Counted from the stretch's first letter, positions 7,972 to 19,232 are shown. The stretch: 44,594 nucleotides of DNA from Bacteroidales bacterium (GCA_017548545.1 JAFYZW010000009.1:1-44594); one strand, 5' to 3'. Translations and numbers: made by a program. Notes: generated by a model from the sequence alone, not told the origin.

Positions 7972-8266
7972 GGGCAACGTCATATTCAGTGCCAGCGATG
8001 TCATCGCCGATGTGGATATATTCACCACTATTATATAACTGATACGTATACTAGGTATAGTAGTCCTTCTCCTCCGTCTCACCCCAAGCATAATATCCAC
8101 CATACTCTTCAGAAGCGGAGGCTCCGATGTTCCAACTTGCCCACTTCGTGCCCGAAGGCAGGCCGAGATCTATCTTGTGAGGATGGTTGTTGTCAGGACA
8201 ACTACTTTGTGCCTTTGCCGAGAGGCATAAACACGACAGAAATAAGATAAGAAGTGACTTTTTCAT
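7970..8266 (-). pseudogene. Fib_succ_major-type secreted protein, truncated and with internal TAG
   Basis: The ATG at 8266 starts a signal peptide (MKKSLLILFLSCLCLSAKA), followed by the Fibrobacter succinogenes major paralogous domain (HKIDLGLPSGTKWASWNIGA, then GGYYAWGETEEKDYYT). Codon 72 (8051-8053) is TAG where the family usually has Trp. The same frame continues with recognisable domain sequence, YTYQLYN and then GDDIAGTEYDVAH, up to about 7970. There the expected next residues (KWGG or similar) are replaced by the antisense of the neighbouring membrane-protein remnant. It is both nonsense-mutated and 3'-truncated. The domain is common in secreted Bacteroidetes and Fibrobacter proteins, with no settled function. 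Confidence 0.75.
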
Positions 8267-8302
8267 TAGGTTTTTAGGTGTTATTGTTAGATTTTAATGG
8301 CC

Positions 8303-8334
8303 CAATTATAGCAAAAATCTCCAATATTTCCAAA
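8303..8334 (-). promoter_or_regulatory. Promoter of the Fib_succ_major pseudogene
   Basis: On the minus strand: TTTG at 8334-8331, a 20-base spacer, then TATAATTG at 8310-8303 (one mismatch to TAnnTTTG). It points at the ATG at 8266, so the gene was probably once expressed. Confidence 0.5.
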
Positions 8335-8424
8335 TCCATTCCCGTCCAAATGCTAATATTCCCCATTTTTCCCTGTTCTGCAGCGAAATATAACATAAAT
8401 CCTAGCCATTTTTGTAAAGTTTTT

Positions 8425-8457
8425 GTCAAGCATATGTCAAGCATATGTCAAGCATAT
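8425..8457. repeat. Three perfect tandem copies of an 11-base unit
   Basis: GTCAAGCATAT occurs at 8425-8435, 8436-8446 and 8447-8457 with no differences. Each copy contains CATAT and forms CATATG at the junctions. It lies upstream of the decayed Fib_succ_major gene. Confidence 0.9.
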
Positions 8458-8571
8458 GCCATTTTTTTGTTCTTTTTTCGGGCATTTTGGGGCATTTTCA
8501 TCAAACCAACATATAACAAAAAAACTGCCAAATATCTCGTAAATACTTGATATTCAGCAGATGAGGTGGGA

Positions 8572-8643
8572 GCGAAATACGGGACTCGAACCCGCGACCC
8601 TCGGCTTGGGAAGCCAATGCTCTACCAACTGAGCTAATTTCGC
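8572..8643 (-). tRNA. tRNA-Gly, anticodon CCC
   Basis: On the minus strand a full 72-base cloverleaf can be drawn. The acceptor stem is GCGAAAT with ATTTCGC, the D-arm is GCTCAGTTGGTAGAGC, and the anticodon stem is TTGGC with GCCGA around the loop TTCCCAA, so the anticodon is CCC (Gly, GGG). The T-arm is GCGGGTTCGAGTCCCGT. The CCA end is not encoded. It lies 52 bases downstream of ribH on the same strand. Confidence 0.95.
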
Positions 8644-8695
8644 AGAGATTAGCGGAAGCGACGTTCCGCTAAAGGATTGTGTTCCAACGGATGGC

Positions 8696-9166
8696 TTACT
8701 GATTGACGAGTGACGCCATCATGTTCACCATCTTGAGTGCGGCGAGGGCGCTTTGTGCGCCAACACCTTCCTGTGTCATTTTTCTTGCCTCTTCCAAAGT
8801 GTCAGTTGTCACGACGCCGAAGATGAATGGGATGTCGCCATGAAGGTTGAGATGGGTGATGCTTCGGCTCAATGTCTGGCAGATAATGTCGTAGTGAGGA
8901 TTGTTCTCTCGCACTACACTGCCGAACATGATAACGGCACTTGGCTCCATCATATTGTTCATCTGTCGGGCACCAAATGGGAGTTCCATGGCTCCCGGCA
9001 CGTGACTGATGTAGATGTCCTCCTTCATTACTCCGCACTGCTCAAGCTTCTTCAAAGCCTGCTCGAGGAGTGCATTACTGATCTCTGGTTGCCATTCAGA
9101 AACTACTATACCAATGCTAGCGTCTGTACTGTTCGCGGGGCAATCCGCCGCCACAGGGTCACTCAT
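8696..9166 (-). CDS. ribH: 6,7-dimethyl-8-ribityllumazine synthase
   Basis: Condenses 5-amino-6-ribitylamino-uracil with 3,4-dihydroxybutanone phosphate, the penultimate step of riboflavin synthesis; the enzyme forms pentamers or icosahedral capsids in the cytoplasm. At 156 residues it has the usual length. Recognisable elements are SEWQPEISNALLEQA near the start, HVPGAMELPFGA (the VPG-ELP substrate loop), GSVVRENNPHYD with the catalytic His of the PH motif, and PFIFGVVTTDTLEEA. The more common GxVIRGxTPHFD reads GSVVRENNPHYD here, a mild variation. It begins nine bases after the TPR protein gene on the same strand and probably shares its promoter at 9878-9907. Confidence 0.95.
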   Translation of the reverse strand: MSDPVAADCPANSTDASIGIVVSEWQPEISNALLEQALKKLEQCGVMKEDIYISHVPGAMELPFGARQMNNMMEPSAVIMFGSVVRENNPHYDIICQTLSRSITHLNLHGDIPFIFGVVTTDTLEEARKMTQEGVGAQSALAALKMVNMMASLVNQ

Positions 9167-9175
9167 TTTGAAAAT

Positions 9176-9838
9176 TTATTTTACTCGTTCAATATACTTG
9201 TCAATCGACTGGGCAATAGAAGTCTCAGCCCAATTGTCCTTGATGTTCTGATAAGCCTTGAGGGCGTTCTTGTTGTCGCCTGCCTCCTCGTAAGCAAGAC
9301 CTGCCTTGCGGAGGAAGAGGGGAGAGTACTGTGCGTTGTTGGCAGCTTTTGCAGCCTGTTCGAAGGTCTGAGCGGCCTTGTTGTAGTCGGGGTTCTCCTG
9401 ATCGACGTAGCAGTCGCCGAGGGCGCTGAGGATAGCGGGGGCGATTACATTGTCGTTGCCGTCAAAATCCTGAAGATACTTGATTGCTTCTTCGTAGTTG
9501 CCGAGGTTCTTTTGGCAAAGTCCGGCGTATGCCTTGGCGGTATTTCCGGCTTTGGTCGAACCAAATTCCTCAATGACAGCCTCAAAGCCGTCGAGGGCCT
9601 GCTCATACTGTCCCTGGTCGAAGAGTAGTTCTGAACTCCAGATCTCGTTCTGGGCCTTCTCGTTGTTGCGCTGGTTCATCCAACGCCATCCGAAGATGAT
9701 GGCTACAATGAGGATGAGCGCGATAAATCCATATACGATCTTCTTCTGGTTGTCTCTCTGTCCCAGGAACTCCTCAGTTTTGCTGATAGGCTCGTCGATC
9801 ACAGTTTCCTGGACTTTTTTGATTTCTTTTTTTGCCAT
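9176..9838 (-). CDS. Membrane-anchored tetratricopeptide repeat protein (YfgM-like)
   Basis: 220 residues: a charged cytoplasmic N-terminus of about 33 residues, one membrane helix (IVYGFIALILIVAIIFGW), then a periplasmic domain of TPR repeats. LLFDQGQYEQALDGF, AGLCQKNLGNYEEAIKYL and AGLAYEEAGDNKNALKAY each carry the spacing of a TPR helix pair. The layout matches YfgM-type ancillary factors of the Sec/BamB chaperone network, but repeat sequences alone cannot prove the role. It is the first gene of a unit with ribH, transcribed from a promoter divergent to recF. Confidence 0.82.
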   Translation of the reverse strand: MAKKEIKKVQETVIDEPISKTEEFLGQRDNQKKIVYGFIALILIVAIIFGWRWMNQRNNEKAQNEIWSSELLFDQGQYEQALDGFEAVIEEFGSTKAGNTAKAYAGLCQKNLGNYEEAIKYLQDFDGNDNVIAPAILSALGDCYVDQENPDYNKAAQTFEQAAKAANNAQYSPLFLRKAGLAYEEAGDNKNALKAYQNIKDNWAETSIAQSIDKYIERVK

Positions 9839-9877
9839 GTTATATTTTGATTATTATTATTTGCATATTTAGCGGCG

Positions 9878-9907
9878 CAAATTTAGCGATTTTACTTGAA
9901 TAAACAA
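9878..9907 (-). promoter_or_regulatory. Promoter of the TPR-ribH unit
   Basis: On the minus strand: TTG at 9907-9905, a 19-base spacer, then TAAATTTG at 9885-9878. The start codon lies 40 bases downstream. Confidence 0.65.
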
Positions 9908-9958
9908 TATTTTTTGCGAAAAAAATGTTTAAAATTCGTATTTTACCCCGAAATTTCG

Positions 9959-9966
9959 TATCTTTG
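9959..9966 (+). promoter_or_regulatory. -7 element of the recF promoter
   Basis: TATCTTTG at the expected distance before recF. No good TTG is visible 19-21 bases upstream, so the -33 side is weak. Confidence 0.5.
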
Positions 9967-10023
9967 CCACGTCAATTTACAAGTTTTTTGGCATTATCGA
10001 CGAAAAATGTCAATGTTGGACTT

Positions 10024-11133
10024 ATGAAACTGGAGCATCTTAGCATCGTTAATTACAAGAATATCCGAGAGGCCGACCTCACCTTCTCGCAGGGCGTCAA
10101 TTGCCTTGTGGGTAAGAATGGCATGGGCAAGACCAACCTGCTGGATGCGATCTATTACCTCTCTTTCTGCAAGTCGTTCAATGGCGTGACCGACAGCCAG
10201 GTAATGACTCATGGTGAGGAGTTCTTCATGCTCAATGGGAATTATGAACTCAATGGGCAACCCGAGGACATCCGTTGCGGCTATAAACTGCACTCCAGAA
10301 AGTCCTTTAAGCGGGCAGGCAAGGAGTATCAGCGTCTGAGCGACCATATCGGTCTCCTTCCTATCGTGCTGCTTACACCCACCGACAGCGTCCTGCTGCA
10401 GGGCGGCAGCGAGGAACGACGCAAGTTCATGGATATGGTGATTTGCCAGTTTAACAAACCCTATCTCAATGCGTTGATTCGATACAATCAGGCTCTTTTG
10501 CAGCGCAACAGTCTGCTTAAACAGGATCCGCCGTTTACCGATCCCTTGCTTTATCAGGCATGTGAGGAACAGATGGACTTCTATGGACAGCAAATCTTTG
10601 CAGCCCGACGACAGTTCGTCGATGATTTCACGCCGGTCTTCCAAGAGTTTTATAGCCAGATTTCGATGAATCGCGAAAAGGTGTCGATCCAATACACTTC
10701 ACATTTCGAGGGTGGACAGAGTTTGATGCCACTGCTCAATGCCGTCCGCAACCGAGACCTGGCCCTTGGATATACGACACGTGGCGCACACAAGGATGAC
10801 CTCAACTTCCAAATCGGTGAATATCAGATGAAGCAACTGGGCTCGCAGGGACAGAACAAGACATTCCTTGTGGGGCTCAAGCTGGCGCAATTCGATTTCC
10901 TGCGTCGCATGGGACATACCACACCCATCCTACTGCTCGACGATATCTTCGACCGCCTCGATGGTGATCGAGTTGAACAGATCATCCGTCTGGTGGCAAG
11001 CGACAGGTTTGGACAAATCTTCATCACCGACACCAACCGTGAATACCTCGATCGCATCATCGACAGTTGCACCGAGAGCTATAAACTGTTCGAGGTGAGC
11101 AACGGAGAATATGAGGTGGTATCAGAGAAGTGA
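10024..11133 (+). CDS. recF: DNA replication and repair protein RecF
   Basis: An SMC-like ATPase that binds gapped DNA and, with RecO and RecR, loads RecA during gap repair. 369 residues, normal for the family. The Walker A motif (GKNGMGKTN, residues 30-38) is followed by the conserved LLDAIYYLSFCKSF. Near the C-terminus the ABC signature region (GSQGQNKT) and Walker B (PILLLDDIFDRLD) can be seen. I start it at MKLEHL. The frame is open 33 codons further upstream, but that part contains the promoter and is rich in Arg and Phe. The stop TGA is followed immediately by a 9-base periodic spacer and then the DciA-like gene. Confidence 0.95.
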   Translation: MKLEHLSIVNYKNIREADLTFSQGVNCLVGKNGMGKTNLLDAIYYLSFCKSFNGVTDSQVMTHGEEFFMLNGNYELNGQPEDIRCGYKLHSRKSFKRAGKEYQRLSDHIGLLPIVLLTPTDSVLLQGGSEERRKFMDMVICQFNKPYLNALIRYNQALLQRNSLLKQDPPFTDPLLYQACEEQMDFYGQQIFAARRQFVDDFTPVFQEFYSQISMNREKVSIQYTSHFEGGQSLMPLLNAVRNRDLALGYTTRGAHKDDLNFQIGEYQMKQLGSQGQNKTFLVGLKLAQFDFLRRMGHTTPILLLDDIFDRLDGDRVEQIIRLVASDRFGQIFITDTNREYLDRIIDSCTESYKLFEVSNGEYEVVSEK

Positions 11134-11178
11134 TCTAGAAACTCTAGATAATCTAGAAGTTCTAGGAGCTTTAGAAAA
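11134..11178. repeat. 9-base periodic intergenic spacer, TCTAGAnnn type
   Basis: Five consecutive 9-mers start directly after the recF stop codon: TCTAGAAAC, TCTAGATAA, TCTAGAAGT, TCTAGGAGC, TTTAGAAAA. The first six bases of each unit are nearly fixed and the last three vary. The block ends five bases before the start codon of the DciA-like gene. Confidence 0.9.
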
Positions 11179-11183
11179 ATACG

Positions 11184-11474
11184 ATGAAAAGAAAAAACGA
11201 ACAATCCATAGGTGAGATTATCCGCGAGTATCTCAAAGTGACGCAACTCGAGAATCATGTCTTCGAGACGCGCATCGCTGAGGTTTGGCAGGAGGCTCTC
11301 GGTAATCGCATCACCCTTGAGACCGAACGCATCCACTTGCAGTCGGGCACGTTGTTCGTAACCCTCAAGTCGCCCTCTTTGAAGAACGACATCATGATGC
11401 GACGCTCCTTAATCCGCGCTGCTCTCAACGAAAAGTTGGGTAATGACATAATAAAATCCGTTGTTATCCGTTGA
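11184..11474 (+). CDS. DUF721 (DciA-like) protein
   Basis: A 96-residue basic protein covering one DUF721 domain. The typical pattern is visible: SIGEIIREYLKVTQLEN, then IAEVWQEALGNRI with the central Trp, then LFVTLKSPSLKNDIMMRRSLI and a C-terminal NEKLGNDIIKSVVIR. DUF721 proteins include DciA, which helps load the replicative helicase in bacteria that lack DnaC. The position next to recF fits a replication role and is common in Bacteroidetes. It has only the DUF721 core, without the extra domains of longer DciA proteins. Confidence 0.82.
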   Translation: MKRKNEQSIGEIIREYLKVTQLENHVFETRIAEVWQEALGNRITLETERIHLQSGTLFVTLKSPSLKNDIMMRRSLIRAALNEKLGNDIIKSVVIR

Positions 11475-11521
11475 TAGTATAAAGAACGGCAAAGTGCAAG
11501 GTTCGTCCATCATTTGAAGTA

Positions 11522-15596
<4,075 letters not shown>

Positions 15597-15679
15597 CAAG
15601 GGTCGCAAAGTTCAATTTTGTACAAAAACTCTTGCTCATTTGCTATCTATATAGTGCAAAAGTTTATTGTTTTTATAGG

Positions 15680-15725
15680 AAATTTTAACAATTTATCCTT
15701 TTATTTGGATGAGTTGTTAAAATTT
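15680..15725. promoter_or_regulatory. Perfect 12-base inverted repeat enclosing a -33 region
   Basis: AAATTTTAACAA (15680-15691) and TTGTTAAAATTT (15714-15725) are exact reverse complements with 22 bases between them. The right arm ends four bases before the -7 element. A repressor bound here would cover the promoter. The AT-rich composition lowers its significance. Confidence 0.5.
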
Positions 15726-15737
15726 TCTTTACCTTTG
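15704..15737 (+). promoter_or_regulatory. Promoter of the small secreted protein gene
   Basis: TACCTTTG at 15730-15737 is a clear -7 element followed by CACCCG. The closest TTTG (15704-15707) is 22 bases upstream, slightly long. Confidence 0.55.
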
Positions 15738-15779
15738 CACCCGATTTTTGCAAAACAACACATCAATTATAAACCTAAT

Positions 15780-16217
15780 ATGAAAAAAATTACCCTCCTT
15801 TTGCTCGCTTTCGTAGCCTGCATCAATGCTTATGCCTTCAAGTTCGATGGCATCGATCTCAATGGTACTGTCGGAGACATCACCCGTGCCATCTCGAAGA
15901 AGAACTATGTAGCAACTGTTGAGAATCCCAATGTGCTGACCGGCCTTTGCCAGGGCACCAAGATCAACCTCTCGTTCAACCTCACCGACGTTACTGAGAA
16001 GAATCATGTAGCTCAGCTTTTCGTGGACGTGCCCAATGCAAGCACCAATGCTTTCATCGAGAACGCACAGCTCCTCAACATCATCTATCATCAGGTTTCG
16101 AACACCGAGGAGGGTTACCTCTATGAGGTTGATGAAGATGGCACCACCCTGTTGCTTTCGCGCACCGAAAATGGTATCCGTCTTACTTACAATACTCCTT
16201 ACTACCAGGCTAAATAA
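15780..16217 (+). CDS. Small secreted protein of unknown function
   Basis: 145 residues with a clear signal peptide (MKKITLLLLAFVACINAYA, cleavage before FKFDG). The mature part (about 126 residues) is mostly predicted beta with many Thr and Asn, and contains FDGIDLNGTVGDITRAISKK and KINLSFNLTDVTEKNH. I recognise no domain. An open frame reaches 54 codons further upstream, but that extension contains the promoter, so this ATG is the start. The gene stands alone, with its own promoter and a hairpin terminator at 16247-16286. Confidence 0.72.
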   Translation: MKKITLLLLAFVACINAYAFKFDGIDLNGTVGDITRAISKKNYVATVENPNVLTGLCQGTKINLSFNLTDVTEKNHVAQLFVDVPNASTNAFIENAQLLNIIYHQVSNTEEGYLYEVDEDGTTLLLSRTENGIRLTYNTPYYQAK

Positions 16218-16246
16218 GTAAGCCCGTCTTTATCGACTACAAATTA

Positions 16247-16286
16247 ACGGCCAGATGGCAAAAAGGATTGCCGCTCTGGCCGTTTT
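16247..16286 (+). terminator. Rho-independent terminator after the secreted protein gene
   Basis: AACGGCCAGA (16247-16256) pairs with TCTGGCCGTT (16275-16284), extended inward by GGCA with TGCC, then TT. It overlaps an ATG at 16255, which argues against that codon as the start of the next gene. A T-run of only four makes it moderate in strength. Confidence 0.7.
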
Positions 16287-16308
16287 CGGTTTCTTATTTC
16301 TATCATTG

Positions 16309-16746
16309 ATGAAAGACTCCCTGCTACTTTCCGTTCGTTTGGCCAAGCTGTTTTTGGTGATTATGGCACTGCTGCTCCTTGTATTCATCGTGTGCTATGG
16401 TACGATGGGTGATGCCAATGCCGGGGGATATGACGAGTTCACTTCAGCGAAACCGCCGATCACCACACGCGGCAAGATTATCGGCATTTCGCTCGTCGGC
16501 TTTGTGTTGGCCATTCCTTTCAGTTGCGCGCTCAATGCCATAGCCCTCTACGTCAATCGACACCTGGTGACGAAAGGAAGGGTTCTGCAGGCTGTGCTGG
16601 TTATTGCTTTCATTGGTTTCGTGGCAACGCCAGCAGTGCTCTTCATCGATGACAATATCAGCATAAATGTCTTAGCTTTCGTCGCAGCTGTTCCAATCAT
16701 CATGTGGCTTATCAGTTGCGTGTATCTTTTCAGGCTTAGAATATAA
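16309..16746 (+). CDS. Small integral membrane protein, unknown function
   Basis: 145 residues with four hydrophobic segments: LAKLFLVIMALLLLVFIVCY, IIGISLVGFVLAIPFSCALNAIA (read over two stretches), VLVIAFIGFVATPAVLF, and VAAVPIIMWLISCVYLF. I chose ATG 16309 (MKDSLL). The ATG at 16255 in the same frame falls inside the stem of the preceding terminator. No family is recognised. No separate promoter is evident, so it may depend on readthrough of that terminator. Its stop codon lies within the A-tract of the strong bidirectional terminator at 16745. Confidence 0.6.
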   Translation: MKDSLLLSVRLAKLFLVIMALLLLVFIVCYGTMGDANAGGYDEFTSAKPPITTRGKIIGISLVGFVLAIPFSCALNAIALYVNRHLVTKGRVLQAVLVIAFIGFVATPAVLFIDDNISINVLAFVAAVPIIMWLISCVYLFRLRI

Positions 16747-16787
16747 AAAACGGCCAAGATGCAAAAACTGCATCTTGGCCGTTTTTT
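16745..16787. terminator. Strong bidirectional terminator
   Basis: A perfect 19-base stem (16745-16763 with 16769-16787) around a five-base loop, with six A before and six T after the GC-rich core CGGCCAAGATGCA. It can end transcription of the membrane protein gene rightward and of the suhB-trpS unit leftward. Confidence 0.93.
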
Positions 16788-16800
16788 ATGAACTATAGGC

Positions 16801-17265
16801 TTATGCTCCGAATCGGCGTGAATACTCTGGCTCTTTCCTTGCATTACGTATGCGAAGAAGGATGCAGGCGAGAGTTATCAGGAGGAGGGCCACATACCAT
16901 AACCAGTAACCAGTTGAGAGGGAAAGTGCAGCATCTTGACCCGTTTCGTAATTGGGAAATGTCTCGCAGAAAACTAACAAAATCCCTAAGACAGGCAGGG
17001 GGAGAGAAAGCCAGAAGAGGCTTTTCGCCTTGCGTATGACGATACATGCGCTGACGACATAGAGGATGTTGGCAAGCCAACAGAGGAAGTAGCTGTTCAG
17101 GCCAAATGACATCCAACCGAAAAGCAGGAGGTAGAAGCCATGGATTTCAAGGCTGCCTGCTCGAACACTGATGAAGCACATCGACAGCGTATAGCACAGC
17201 AGACTCAGAACGAATGCAGTGTTATAACTGTGGTTTAAGAAGAAGAGTTTCTGTCGGATGTGCAT
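16801..17265 (-). CDS. Small integral membrane protein, unknown function
   Basis: 154 residues with four hydrophobic helices. The first begins near YNTAFVLSLLCYTLSMCF, the second at FYLLLFGWMSFGLNSYFLCW, the third at SLFWLSLPLPVLGILLVFC, and the last at YWLWYVALLLITLACILLR. It ends in a positively charged cytoplasmic tail (RIRNARKEPEYSRRFGA). I recognise no family. It is the last gene of the leftward suhB-trpS unit, separated from trpS by a 9/8-base periodic spacer, and transcription ends at the strong terminator 14 bases beyond its stop. Confidence 0.62.
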   Translation of the reverse strand: MHIRQKLFFLNHSYNTAFVLSLLCYTLSMCFISVRAGSLEIHGFYLLLFGWMSFGLNSYFLCWLANILYVVSACIVIRKAKSLFWLSLPLPVLGILLVFCETFPNYETGQDAALSLSTGYWLWYVALLLITLACILLRIRNARKEPEYSRRFGA

Positions 17266-17271
17266 GGGGGA

Positions 17272-17320
17272 GAGGTTTGAGGGGTTTGAGGGTTCGAGGG
17301 GTTTGAGGGTTCGAGGGGTT
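17272..17320. repeat. Periodic intergenic spacer with alternating 9- and 8-base units
   Basis: Read with transcription (minus strand), the units are AACCCCTCG, AACCCTCA, AACCCCTCG, AACCCTCA, AACCCCTCA, AACCTCTCC. It begins two bases after the trpS stop codon and fills most of the gap before the next gene. The GC-rich unit differs from the other spacers, but the placement is the same. Confidence 0.85.
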
Positions 17321-17322
17321 AT

Positions 17323-18321
17323 TTAGAACATGCGGATGCCCATGATTTCGCGCATCTGACTGGTAATCTCATGCACGATGGGGCGAACTTTTTCTGCTCC
17401 CATCATACGTACCTTGTTGAGGTAGTCGGTGTCGGCATATAGTTCCTCGTAACGCTCACGGATAGGACGTGTCACCTTGAGCACGTCTTCGGCAATCTGC
17501 ATCTTGAGGTCGCCATAGCGAATCGAACAATCGTTCCAAGCAGTCAGGAATTGATCATAGACCTCCTGTGTGCTGGTTAGCTTGAGGAAGTAGAAGAGGT
17601 TCTTGATGGGTTCGCTCATCTCGGAGTTGGGTTCCGTGGGAGTCATGTCGGTGACAGCCTTCTTGAACTTCTTGATTACGGTCTTGTCGTCGTCGTTGAT
17701 GTAAATGCAGTTGCCTTCGCTCTTGCCCATCTTGCCACTGCCATCGAGGCCGGGAATCTTGATAGGTTCTCCCTTGGCTTCGTAGGGATGTGGTTCGATG
17801 AAGAAATCAACCTTGTAGTAATGGTTGAAGCGGACGGCGAAGTTGCGTGCCATCTCGAGGTGCTGCAACTGGTCTTTGCCAACGGGCACGTAGTTTGCCT
17901 TGTGCTGAAGGATGTCGGCAGCCATAAGCACGGGATAAGTGAGCAGGCCGGCGTTGACATTGTTGGGGTTCTTGCGAGCCTTGTCCTTGAAGGCAACGGT
18001 CTTCTCAAGTTCGCCCAGATAGGCATGCATATTGAGCAAGGTGTAGAATTCGCAGGTCTCGGGTACGTCGCTCTGCACATAGATCATACATTTCTCAGGA
18101 TCCATGCCGGCAGCAAGGTATTCGGCCAGGATGCTGCGTATGTTGGCATTGAGGGCTGTCGGGTCAGGAGCGGTGGTCAACGAGTGATAGTCGGCGATGA
18201 AATAACGGCAATCGTAGTCGTTCTGCATATCGACGAAATTGCGAAGAGCACCATAGTAGTTTCCGAGGTGCAGGTGCCCGGTAGCACGTATGCCACTCAG
18301 GACGATGGGTTTCTTTTCCAT
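17323..18321 (-). CDS. trpS: Tryptophan--tRNA ligase
   Basis: A class I aminoacyl-tRNA synthetase that charges tRNA-Trp in the cytoplasm. 332 residues, normal for bacterial TrpRS. The HIGH-type signature is GHLHLGN near residue 15, and the KMSKS loop reads KMGKS near residue 200 (GSGKMGKSEG). SGIRATGHLHLGNYYGA, YPVLMAADIL and VPVGKDQLQHLEMARNF are standard TrpRS blocks. Gly in place of the first Ser of KMSKS occurs in part of the family as I recall and does not imply loss of activity. The gene follows suhB after 26 bases and precedes a small membrane protein gene on the same strand. Confidence 0.96.
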   Translation of the reverse strand: MEKKPIVLSGIRATGHLHLGNYYGALRNFVDMQNDYDCRYFIADYHSLTTAPDPTALNANIRSILAEYLAAGMDPEKCMIYVQSDVPETCEFYTLLNMHAYLGELEKTVAFKDKARKNPNNVNAGLLTYPVLMAADILQHKANYVPVGKDQLQHLEMARNFAVRFNHYYKVDFFIEPHPYEAKGEPIKIPGLDGSGKMGKSEGNCIYINDDDKTVIKKFKKAVTDMTPTEPNSEMSEPIKNLFYFLKLTSTQEVYDQFLTAWNDCSIRYGDLKMQIAEDVLKVTRPIRERYEELYADTDYLNKVRMMGAEKVRPIVHEITSQMREIMGIRMF

Positions 18322-18347
18322 AAAATATAGAATGTATAACTGATTTT

Positions 18348-19163
18348 TTACTTTACGTTCTGTAAGATCAAATTCACGAGGGCTTCGTTACCGGCAGCAA
18401 TCGAGACGTTGCGATCCTCGCGGATGCTGCGAACCACACCACCTGCCTCTTCGATTATGAGTGCGCCTGCGCAGCAATCCCATGGCTTGATATTGAGCTC
18501 CCAATAGCCGTCGAGCATTCCGGCAGCCACACAACAGAGGTCGTAAGCCGCTGCTCCCATTCGACGAAGGCCACGCAGTTGGGGCAACATGCGGCAGAAA
18601 TTGTCAAGATTGTTCTTGTCGCTGCCTACAGTCCCCTTGTCGTAAGGGAATCCGGTGGCAAGGATACATTGGTCGAGCTGGGTTTTGCGGCTAACGCGAA
18701 TGCGACGTCCGTTCCATTGAGCCCCTTCGCCTTTGACGGCCGTAAAGAGGTCGTCCATCTTGGGAGCATAGACCACACCTGCCACGGTCTCGCCCTTGTA
18801 TTTCACGCCGATGCTGACGCAGAAGATGGGCAGGCCCTGTGAATAGTTATTGGTGCCATCGAGGGGATCAACGACCCATTCCCAGTCGCTGTTGGGCTTC
18901 TGATGCATGCCTGTCTCCTCGCCAAGAATGCTATGGTTGGGGTAGATAGAGGTTATTCGTTCGATAAGTAGTTTCTCGCATGCCTTGTCAACCTCGGTTA
19001 CCAGGTCGTGCATCGAACTCTTGGTCTCGATGCCGAGATGACGGCTCCGAAACTTTTCCATCTGCAACTTTCCGGCTTGCATAGCCCAGTCGATGGCGTA
19101 TTCGAGTATAGTGTTGGCGTCCTCCGAGTTGCCTCGCCTGGCAAATGGGTTCGGTAGTATCAT
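18348..19163 (-). CDS. suhB: Inositol monophosphatase family protein
   Basis: A 271-residue magnesium-dependent, lithium-sensitive-type phosphatase. Motif 1 for metal binding is WVVDPLDGTNNY (about residues 93-104) with the upstream EE of LGEETG. Motif 2 is WDCCAGALIIEEAGG near residue 230. Members hydrolyse inositol-1-phosphate or related substrates; SuhB in other bacteria also joins rRNA antitermination complexes, so the in vivo role here is uncertain. It is the first gene of the unit that continues with trpS, from a promoter divergent to the NUDIX gene. Confidence 0.9.
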   Translation of the reverse strand: MILPNPFARRGNSEDANTILEYAIDWAMQAGKLQMEKFRSRHLGIETKSSMHDLVTEVDKACEKLLIERITSIYPNHSILGEETGMHQKPNSDWEWVVDPLDGTNNYSQGLPIFCVSIGVKYKGETVAGVVYAPKMDDLFTAVKGEGAQWNGRRIRVSRKTQLDQCILATGFPYDKGTVGSDKNNLDNFCRMLPQLRGLRRMGAAAYDLCCVAAGMLDGYWELNIKPWDCCAGALIIEEAGGVVRSIREDRNVSIAAGNEALVNLILQNVK

Positions 19164-19201
19164 ATGTCAAGTTTATAAATATGGTTGCAAATATTTGGGT
19201 G

Positions 19202-19232
19202 CAAAGATACGTACTTTTCATCGATTATCCAA
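19202..19232 (-). promoter_or_regulatory. Promoter of the suhB-trpS unit
   Basis: On the minus strand: TTG at 19232-19230, a 20-base spacer, then TATCTTTG at 19209-19202 followed by CACCC. Confidence 0.75.

Larger units (their letters stand above)
8267..8571. other. AT-rich 305-base region without a convincing gene
   Basis: It holds the promoter of the decayed Fib_succ_major gene and a three-copy 11-base repeat. A 90-codon open frame at 8278-8550 on the plus strand is Phe-, Ile- and Lys-rich, runs through the promoter and the repeat, and resembles nothing I know. I do not call it a gene. Confidence 0.6.

Noticed and set aside
8425..8457. CRISPR array
   Set aside because: The units are 11 bases and directly adjacent with no spacers, and no cas gene is present.
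8278..8550. A 90-codon plus-strand open frame in the AT-rich gap
   Set aside because: It covers the promoter of the pseudogene and the 11-base tandem repeat, and has no homology or promoter that I can see.
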